Below are positions 44,724 to 49,918 of a stretch of 49,918 bases of DNA, in pieces. Below the pieces are notes generated by a model, which was not told the DNA's origin, searched no databases, and worked only from the letters and a program-made list of their open reading frames with translations. Positions within the stretch are counted from its first letter, which is position 1; every line of letters begins with the position of its first letter. A program made the translations under genes and the position numbers. This DNA is from Lachnospiraceae bacterium (GTDB lineage Bacteria; Bacillota_A; Clostridia; Lachnospirales; Lachnospiraceae): contig JAETQR010000031.1 of assembly GCA_021770615.1 (NCBI GenBank), positions 1 through 49,918 of the forward strand, written 5' to 3'.

Positions 44724-45110
44724 TTATTCCCTGATGCAATCCTTACATTCGCCGTAGAAATAAAGCTGATGTCCCTGTACATTTCCGCTGAAATTCTCAG
44801 CCGCCTTCTCATCGATAAACTCCAGAGAAGGCATATCCAGATCCATCACTCTGCCACACTTTTTACATATGAAATGATTATGTGGCCGGACGGCAGCATC
44901 AAAATGATCTGTACCATCCCCACAGTTTAATCTGAGAATTTCCCCGCATTCCGCCAGAAGATTTAAGTTCCTATATACTGTACCCAAACTCAACCTTGGA
45001 TATTCTACTCTTAATTCAGAGTATACCATCTCTGCTGTCGGATGTTCTTTCGTAGATCTCAGATAAGTGAGAATTGCCTCTCTTTGTTTACTGTATTTTA
45101 TTCCAGCCAA
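44724..45110 (-). CDS. perR: Fur-family regulator, PerR-like
   Basis: 128 residues. A winged-helix DNA-binding domain (1-75: YSKQREAILTYLRS, LSLGTVYRNLNLLAECGEI) precedes a metal-sensing domain with DHFDAAVRPHNHFICKKCGRVMDLD and a final CKDC that holds structural zinc. An Asp at the regulatory site (VMDLD) favours PerR over Fur. I place the start at TTG 45110, six bases after AGGTGG; a GTG at 45119 has no usable site. A PerR-type box lies over its promoter, so it represses itself and probably rubrerythrin. Confidence 0.85.
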   Translation of the reverse strand: MAGIKYSKQREAILTYLRSTKEHPTAEMVYSELRVEYPRLSLGTVYRNLNLLAECGEILRLNCGDGTDHFDAAVRPHNHFICKKCGRVMDLDMPSLEFIDEKAAENFSGNVQGHQLYFYGECKDCIRE

Positions 45111-45132
45111 GGCATCCACCTCATTTTAATAA

Positions 45133-45180
45133 TAGTAATGATTACTGTTTTATAATATCTCATTATTTTCTTTTTGTCAA
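45133..45180 (-). promoter_or_regulatory. perR promoter with PerR-type box
   Basis: On the minus strand TTGACA (45175-45180) and TATTAT (45152-45157) have a 17-base spacer. A 7-1-7 dyad TAGTAAT-G-ATTACTG (45133-45147) sits at the likely transcription start, close to the known PerR consensus. Confidence 0.75.
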
Positions 45181-45267
45181 TATATTTTTTATATTTTTTT
45201 AAAATTTTTTCACTCACTGCAAAATTTGTCATAAATTATACTAAAAACAATGATTAAGGAGATTTTT

Positions 45268-45525
45268 ATGGATAATCGTTACACAAATTCCTGTGGCTGC
45301 GACAAACCAACGATGCCACCGCACAGAGACGGAAAAAGCCTTGCCATGGCTTATGTCCCCTGGCAAAAATGGGAAAATGTAATGGACGGCTGCAATGGTC
45401 TGAAAAATGGGACAATATTTGAAGATCTTGTCCTTTCCTTTGAGGGAACAAAGGCCGCATGCTCTCCATTTACACACAATAACCGCAACAACAATAACAA
45501 TTATTACAGGAGGGGTATGAGATGA
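45268..45525 (+). CDS. cotJA: Spore coat protein CotJA
   Basis: 85 residues. The core LAMAYVPWQKWENVMDGCNGLKNGTIFEDLVLSFEGTKAAC is the CotJA signature, preceded by a Cys/Pro-rich tail. CotJA, B and C form part of the spore coat inner layer. The ATG at 45268 follows AAGGAG by six bases. The stop overlaps the cotJB start (ATGA), so the genes are coupled. The C-terminus is an unusual Asn-rich run. Confidence 0.9.
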   Translation: MDNRYTNSCGCDKPTMPPHRDGKSLAMAYVPWQKWENVMDGCNGLKNGTIFEDLVLSFEGTKAACSPFTHNNRNNNNNYYRRGMR

Positions 45526-45779
45526 ATCAGTCAGATCAAGCAAAAATGCTGCGCTATATCCAGGAACTGGGCTTCGCCATTGATGATGTTGTCCTCTTTC
45601 TGGACACTCACCCAACCGATGAAGATGCCCTGATGTATTATGAAAAGTACAAAAAAATGTATCGGGATGCGGCCCATGAATACGCAAAATACTATGGCCC
45701 TCTTGTCAATGAGAATGTAAATACAGAAAACGGCTGGACCTGGGTAGAAGGTCCATGGCCTTGGGAAGGGGGATGCTGA
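45522..45779 (+). CDS. cotJB: Spore coat protein CotJB
   Basis: 85 residues, complete. The family pattern is clear: MLRYIQELGFAIDDVVLFLDTHPTDEDALMYYEKYKKMY, and the Trp/Pro-rich ending GWTWVEGPWPWEGGC. It works with CotJA and the manganese-catalase-like CotJC. Followed three bases later by the truncated cotJC. Confidence 0.92.
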   Translation: MNQSDQAKMLRYIQELGFAIDDVVLFLDTHPTDEDALMYYEKYKKMYRDAAHEYAKYYGPLVNENVNTENGWTWVEGPWPWEGGC

Positions 45780-45782
45780 TTT

Positions 45783-45890
45783 ATGTGGAGTTATGAGAGA
45801 AGACTGCAATATCCTGTAAATATCACCAGACCAAATGCAGAGATTGCAAAGGTCGTTATCAGTCAGTTTGGAGGTCTGTATTGTAGATAG
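45783..45890 (+). pseudogene. cotJC: CotJC (manganese-catalase-like coat protein), truncated
   Basis: The ATG at 45783 follows GGGGGATG and opens MWSYERRLQYPVNITRPN, the exact start of CotJC. Similarity ends after SQFGG at about 45875; four unrelated codons and a stop follow. CotJC is normally about 190-200 residues, so some 160 are missing. No continuation is found anywhere to the right within the window. The break coincides with the start of AT-rich foreign DNA, so an insertion or deletion has split the gene at this point. Confidence 0.88.
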
Positions 45891-46068
45891 GGATGGTATT
45901 CGCTTAAATTGTACCATTTTATTTCGTAAGACATCAAATAATCATCCACAGGATAATTTGATTAAAAGGTATGTTTCTGAGAACGAAAGCGCGCTGTTTT
46001 TGGCTCTTTACTCCTTTTCATGTGACTTTTGGTTGTACTTTCTTTAAATATGTTTTTCGCTTTGCGGT
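45891..46068. other. AT-rich gap after the cotJC break
   Basis: 178 bases with no supported gene on either strand. Its left edge should contain the junction (attachment site or deletion scar) between chromosome and accessory DNA. No repeat of the junction sequence is found elsewhere in the window. Confidence 0.5.
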
Positions 46069-46980
46069 TTATACCGTTTTGAAACTTTTTCTCCTACTAA
46101 TATCTACTTTAATATTTTGCTTTTCATACATATTACAATTTTCGTAATATTCTTTAATATGCTCCGGGAAACTGTCAATCTTGCTAATTTCTAAAATTTG
46201 TGCCAATATAACTCCTTCCCTTGTTAAAGACATATGACCTATCGGAATTTCGTTTTCTTCGGAATAAAGTCTTATTAGTACGTCAAAATATGAAAATATA
46301 CATTCTTTTTCGCTGCTATTCGGATAATAAACCCCATGTAATTCATCAGACTTAATCAATCCCGCAGATTCCAGTGCTGATATATCTTTATAAGTAAGTC
46401 CATATTCTTCGTAATACGAATGCAAAACATGACCATATATGAAAATTATTGGTTCCCCTTTTGTATAATCCTCTCCTGCTCTAACCTGAAACTGAATCAA
46501 TTTATTGAAAGAGTTAGCATCTTCTTTATCCATCATAGATAAAACATTTAAAAACCTTTTCGTTATTGTTCCATTTTTATTACATTCACTAGCCAATATC
46601 TGTGCCCATATAGTCTTAATATCTTCACTACTTATATTTTTGCATTTATCCATAAAAAATGACAGCCATTCATTATCTATATTTTTCGGAGTTGCGCTAT
46701 CATCTAAATAATGAATGGCTTCCTGTACAATGTCATTCTGATTCACATATTCGTTTATAATTTTTCTTACATTGCATATCAGTGCTGCTTTTGTGAGCTC
46801 CGGCATATCAGGATTACTTTTAATTTTCTTTATTAAAAAATTCTCTGCTTCAATTCTGTTAGCTCTCTTTCCTTTTGGAGTAGCTAGCCATCCCACTGCT
46901 TCTGTTACCTTATTAATCAAATTATTGGCTACATCTGCCATTGGTTTTATATCTATATTTTTCATTGTTTTGTCATCCAT
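46069..46980 (-). CDS. DUF2806-like protein
   Basis: 303 residues. The central part DNEWLSFFMDKCKNISSEDIKTIWAQILASECN, followed by TKRFLNVLSMMDKEDANSFNKL, matches the pattern of DUF2806 proteins, which are found scattered in mobile and defence-associated regions. The N-terminus is helical, the C-terminus (200-280) looks like a winged helix plus strands. No membrane segment. The ATG follows GGAGGAAAG. Very AT-rich, unlike the core. Function unknown. Confidence 0.65.
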   Translation of the reverse strand: MDDKTMKNIDIKPMADVANNLINKVTEAVGWLATPKGKRANRIEAENFLIKKIKSNPDMPELTKAALICNVRKIINEYVNQNDIVQEAIHYLDDSATPKNIDNEWLSFFMDKCKNISSEDIKTIWAQILASECNKNGTITKRFLNVLSMMDKEDANSFNKLIQFQVRAGEDYTKGEPIIFIYGHVLHSYYEEYGLTYKDISALESAGLIKSDELHGVYYPNSSEKECIFSYFDVLIRLYSEENEIPIGHMSLTREGVILAQILEISKIDSFPEHIKEYYENCNMYEKQNIKVDISRRKSFKTV

Positions 46981-47130
46981 ATTGCTTTCCTCCGTTCCTG
47001 CTTTTTATTTCATACAATGATAACATACATAATATAAATACAAAATCACTTAAAATACGACAAATAATTTGTTTTTTTCAATTTTGTACTCTAAAAGACA
47101 ATATTTTCAAAAACTAGGTAAAAATAAATA

Positions 47131-47240
47131 TTGCAATCCCAAATTGCATATGCTATAATTGCCACTGGGCAAAAGATAGAACTGATCCTTGTAGGACAGA
47201 AAAAAATGCCCCAGATGGGTGAGATCTGGGGCATTTTCTC
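47131..47240 (+). ncRNA. Candidate antitoxin RNA with its promoter
   Basis: TTGCAA (47131-47136) and TATAAT (47154-47159) with a 17-base spacer predict a transcript from about 47166 that ends at the hairpin 47205-47235, i.e. some 75 bases without an ORF. It contains a small TCCT-TGT-AGGA hairpin. It converges on the small peptide gene to the right and shares its terminator, the layout of Fst/RNAII-type loci. Confidence 0.5.
47205..47235. terminator. Bidirectional terminator
   Basis: AATGCCCCAGAT (47205-47216) pairs perfectly with ATCTGGGGCATT (47224-47235). T-runs flank it in both directions (TTTTTTT on the minus strand, TTTTC on the plus strand). Confidence 0.88.
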
Positions 47241-47250
47241 GTAAACGGGT

Positions 47251-47355
47251 TCAGCCTCTGTTGGTCTTTTTGAACCACTTGGCAATACACATTGTAATAC
47301 TATAGCTAACTAGGTTGGCCACAAGGCTGATGACAAAAGATGTGAACTGCTCCAT
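47251..47355 (-). CDS. 34-residue hydrophobic peptide, type I toxin-like
   Basis: A short ORF starting MEQFTSFVISLVANLVS with one hydrophobic helix and ending in the basic tail KWFKKTNRG. This plan (one membrane helix then positive charges) is that of Fst/TxpA-like type I toxins. The ATG at 47355 lies eight bases after AGGGGG. The bidirectional terminator follows 16 bases after the stop. A GC-rich hairpin (CCACC...GGTGG) occurs in its leader, which could hold the mRNA inactive. Confidence 0.6.
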   Translation of the reverse strand: MEQFTSFVISLVANLVSYSITMCIAKWFKKTNRG

Positions 47356-47724
47356 GTATAAAAACCCCCTCTCTCGTTTTCCACCCGGGGGTGGGAACGC
47401 ATTTATCATTGCGTGCCTTTAATCTTCTCAGGGTTTTTGTTTTTGCTAATAAACTACTCGTCCAAACTTTTTCAAATTTGTACCTGTTATATACAGCATA
47501 TTCCGCAAAGCCATATTTTATGATACTAAAATTAAATTCTGTAACACTCAATCGTTTTTGAACCACAACAAACTGGCGCACTAAGAGAATTAAAACTTCT
47601 AGTGTGCCAGTTGTTACTATTAAGCTCTCTTTTTCTATTTTTTCATCCTCTTATTGTCCTTGCATCGATGCAGAACACATCTTATGCCAGATAATTATTT
47701 TCATACTAAGGCAATGAATGTATT
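47356..47724. other. Non-coding gap upstream of the peptide gene
   Basis: It holds the leader of the peptide gene (weak TTGAAA...TTTATT promoter near 47455-47480) and a hairpin AACTGGCGCACTA/TAGTGTGCCAGTT (47571-47612, one G-T pair) that may be a terminator. A perfect palindrome TGCATCGATGCA lies near 47665. No gene is supported. Confidence 0.5.
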
Positions 47725-48439
47725 CTACTCTTCACTCACCTTCCTTAATGAAATCCACCGATACCTTCCATCCGCACTCTTCTTTTTCAGCCTTCCCCAT
47801 TTGCGGATATCTTTGTGATATACACCACTTCTCCTACCTTTTTAGCTGCCAGCTTGTTTGTGGATGTAATCTTGGCAGATGATCGTATTGCTGCTGCCTT
47901 AGTCACTGTTGCCTTGTACTGGTATCCTTTAGTGATGTAGCTATGCAAATGACGCCACTTGCTGTTGTTTGTTCCTGTCATCGGTGCCGGGCAGTTCTTC
48001 CCATTTACATCCCAATGCCAGATGATCATCTTTGCATTTGGACATTTTTTCTGGATATATTACACCAGTTTCCGGACTGCCACCATCTGCGTCCAGTTCG
48101 TATCTGTGCAACAGTCGCACAGTTCGATGCTGACACTGTTGGCATTGGTGCATTTTCCGTAGTAGGCACCGGCGCCGCCGGACTGGGAGTAAAGTCCTCC
48201 CACCGCATAGGAGATCCGGTTCATTGGGATTGACCGCCAGATTTCACCCTGCTTGTCCATGAAGAAATGCGCTTCGGCACTTTTCGTATTTGATGTTGCG
48301 AAATAAGTCGCATTATTTGGGGCAGTATCACCTTTGTTTCCGGTATAATGGATTACGATGTAGGATACATCTTTTCTGCCACGTTCTGCATCATAACCGA
48401 TGCTCTTCCCAACTTCTTGTTGATCTTAATGTCTGCCAT
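47725..48439 (-). pseudogene. Phage-type N-acetylmuramoyl-L-alanine amidase, decayed
   Basis: From ATG 48439 (MADIKINKKL) the gene reads with at least one frameshift near 48415 into SYIVIHYTGNKGDT (zinc His), AEAHFFMDKQGEIWRSIP, SVSIELCDC, then a nonsense codon at 48060-48062 (a CAA-to-TAA change fits), continues in frame with MIIWHWDVNGKNCPAP, and shifts again near 47805 into the final RKWGRLKKKSADGRYRW (SH3-like). An endolysin cutting peptidoglycan between muramic acid and L-alanine when intact. Three lesions make it a clear pseudogene. Confidence 0.88.
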
Positions 48440-48440
48440 A

Positions 48441-48698
48441 TCACTCATCTGCCTTTCCCACTTTCCGTTGTAAAATGTCAATGCTTTGGGTGATCACCAG
48501 CGGCACAAGAAACATTCCCTTCCACCCCATACGAAATTCCGGATCCCACTCTTTGTCTTTTCACTGTTGCGGAAAACATCTGCTACGACCAGTCCTGCTG
48601 CATAATCCACCGACATAAAAATAATCAGTGTTGTCAATCCTGATGTCCATCCTCCAAAACAGAAGCGATCCTGCTACTGTACAAATTGTTTCTTCCAT
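48441..48698 (-). pseudogene. Phage holin (holin_4 type), decayed
   Basis: Starting at ATG 48698 (MEETICTVAGS), the frame shifts near 48650 into GWTSGLTTLIIFMSVDYAAGLV... followed by RNSEKTKSG, the signature of toxin-secretion/phage-lysis holins, then shifts again to a stop at 48441. It is immediately upstream of the amidase pseudogene, the usual holin-endolysin order. Confidence 0.8.
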
Positions 48699-48875
48699 TT
48701 TCATTCATCCTCGCTGTTAAGTTGTTCGTCTGGTGCGCTAATTTCCAAAATCTCTACTTTTTGTCAATCACACCAATTTTCTTTCTTGTACTATCTCTGA
48801 ATTATAAACATCATCTGCATATTATTATTGCAAGGCTGTAATACTAATAAAAATTAATATTATTCTGGAGGTCCT

Positions 48876-49031
48876 ATGAAAACCACAGACAAAAAGAAAC
48901 CAATAAACACAATTCCAGAAGGTGTCTGGGAAAGCAGTAGACCAACTCCTAAAAACAAAAAGAAAACGACAACACCGTCTACTGATCTACAGGGGAATGG
49001 TTACCCAATACAGCACGGCAATAATAAATAG
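48876..49031 (+). CDS. Small hydrophilic protein of unknown function
   Basis: 51 residues, Lys/Thr/Asn/Pro-rich (MKTTDKKKPINTIPEG ... QHGNNK). A good ribosome binding site (GGAGGTCCT) precedes the ATG. No membrane segment, no Cys. Transcribed opposite to the lysis remnants. No family recognised; it could be a peptide precursor or a chance ORF. Confidence 0.4.
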   Translation: MKTTDKKKPINTIPEGVWESSRPTPKNKKKTTTPSTDLQGNGYPIQHGNNK

Positions 49032-49082
49032 GCCTTGCTGTACATATCTCCCTATCTATTCTCATCGGATCCTGCCAGCAGA

Positions 49083-49302
49083 TCAAGAAGTCTCATCGGG
49101 CTTTCTCTGTACCCCCTGCCCATCCATGATCAGCACCAACGTAGCCAATGCAAGCCGGACCGAAAACTTACAGTGGTATCCATCCCCGATCTCCTTCGTT
49201 TCTTCCACGAGCTACTCTGGCTTTCATCATCTTGGCTCCATGGTACTTTTTATAGAGAAGCCAGCATTTTGTAAAAATTTCATAAACGGTCTTCAGTTCC
49301 AT
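49083..49302 (-). pseudogene. Small phage-like gene, frameshifted
   Basis: ATG 49302 (MELKTVYEIFTKCWLLYKKYHGAK) follows AGGAGGCAGGG. The frame breaks around 49225 and can be rejoined to YHCKFSVRLALATLVLIMDGQG, stop at 49083. The length and helical character resemble small accessory proteins in phage tail/lysis regions. Identity is not certain. Confidence 0.4.
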
Positions 49303-49601
49303 CCCTGCCTCCTTTTCATTTTTGCCCCAAGATTTATTTTTTGTCCCATCAGAAACAGCGTATTTTCGCTACTTAAGGAAAAAAGGGCATTTTTTAACCT
49401 GAAAAATTTTCTTTTAATATGAAAACCATTGATTGCCTTTATAAAAGACTTTCTGTATTTTTGCCCTTTCAGCCCTTTTCTTCAAAAAATGGGAAAAAAA
49501 ATATACGAACCAAGAGGTAAGCGTTTTATCTTGTTGGGGGGCATTTTTGATTTCATTTAAAGGAAGATTTTTACTGCTCAAAACATCTTTCTTTTTCCTC
49601 C
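49303..49601. other. Gap without a supported gene
   Basis: AT-rich sequence with scattered stop codons in all frames; a few short minus-strand frames lack ribosome binding sites. Nothing recognisable. Confidence 0.5.
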
Positions 49602-49793
49602 TTACTGTGTTATGCATTTGGTTGTTTTTCTTTTCCCGGCATTCGCCAGGATGAACAAGATAAGCCATAGTGTGCATGCCACTGCTGTAACCAGTGCCGG
49701 GATGCTTGTCCGTTTCATTGGTGTTAATGCCATCACGGACAGACAAGCGATGGAAAAACCAGTCATCTGCCACAGAAATTTGTTCTTAGTCAA
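49602..49793 (-). CDS. Small two-helix membrane protein
   Basis: 63 residues from a TTG at 49793, nine bases after GGGAGG. Two hydrophobic segments (about 8-24 and 30-51) separated by PMKRTS, with a basic C-terminus KRKTTK. It may be a small phage or element membrane protein. No family recognised. Confidence 0.5.
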   Translation of the reverse strand: MTKNKFLWQMTGFSIACLSVMALTPMKRTSIPALVTAVACTLWLILFILANAGKRKTTKCITQ

Positions 49794-49918
49794 TTTGTTT
49801 TCCCTCCCATAATAATCTTTGTTTTCCTCTTGTTAACTCGCTGTTTCTCACTTTTTCATATCTACATAGATGAGTTATCTAAGTCCATGCCATTCCCCTT
49901 GGCCCAAATTCATAGATT

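Noticed and set aside
49414..49773. 119-residue minus-strand ORF
   Set aside because: It overlaps the better supported 63-residue membrane protein in another frame and has no ribosome binding site or recognisable domain.
45891..49918. The missing part of cotJC on the right
   Set aside because: No frame on either strand resembles the rest of CotJC; the identifiable genes here are accessory or phage-derived.
1..49918. CRISPR arrays, rRNA and tRNA genes
   Set aside because: No regularly spaced direct repeats with unique spacers and no recognisable tRNA or rRNA sequence were seen on either strand by eye.

Overview
The window looks like a chromosomal segment of an anaerobic, spore-forming member of the Lachnospiraceae (Clostridia). 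The supporting genes are a [FeFe]-hydrogenase maturase HydG beside a TM1266-type regulator, a phosphate acetyltransferase, rubrerythrin with a PerR-like Fur regulator, cotJA/cotJB spore-coat genes, several secreted Fn3/LRR/Big2 surface proteins, and AT-rich Gram-positive style promoters and ribosome binding sites. Core genes fill roughly 3.66-45.8 kb; both ends are AT-rich accessory DNA.

Left end (1-3.66 kb): part of an integrated element that stops at the 3' end of guaA. It has the first codons of a tyrosine integrase, an excisionase-like gene behind a consensus promoter carrying three 17-bp repeats, two GNAT acetyltransferases (the first broken by one missing base), an XRE regulator, and a tight trio: a SEFIR/TIR-like protein, an unrecognised 134-residue protein with an Mrr-like tail, and a minimal nucleotidyltransferase. 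Two helically phased GGTATCA repeats lie at the guaA-proximal end.

Core (3.66-45.8 kb): guaA; a secreted LRR-Fn3 protein; a diacylglycerol-kinase-like gene with queA; ppx and ppk1; a RelB/DinJ-PIN toxin-antitoxin pair; a small alarmone synthetase; RNase H1, rsuA, an HD hydrolase and a YhfC-like membrane protein; an operon of MMPL exporter, coiled-coil exoprotein and TetR under two TetR-type operators; a Big2-glycerophosphodiesterase; an Fn3 protein; M18 aminopeptidase; truA with two small genes; a KDPG aldolase-VOC fusion; a BspA-like LRR protein; a lipoprotein; hydG with its regulator; pta; a Nat-type ABC exporter with an AlkD-like gene; a heterodimeric multidrug ABC exporter with MarR and a MarR operator pair; rubrerythrin; and perR with its own box.

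Right end (45.8-49.9 kb): cotJA and cotJB are intact, but cotJC breaks off after about 31 codons. Beyond lies foreign, partly decayed DNA: a DUF2806-like gene, a candidate type I toxin-antitoxin locus converging on a bidirectional terminator, holin and amidase pseudogenes of a phage lysis cassette, and small ORFs.

Three non-coding structures stand out: a 265-bp multi-helix element between 12-bp direct repeats at 17.72-18.00 kb, a three-hairpin 86-bp repeat present twice (26.19 and 30.54 kb, 91% identical), and a hairpin with 33-bp arms after ppk1. The best candidates for something undescribed are the SEFIR/nucleotidyltransferase trio, the 17.7-kb structured element, the 86-bp repeat family and the convergent small-peptide/RNA locus.
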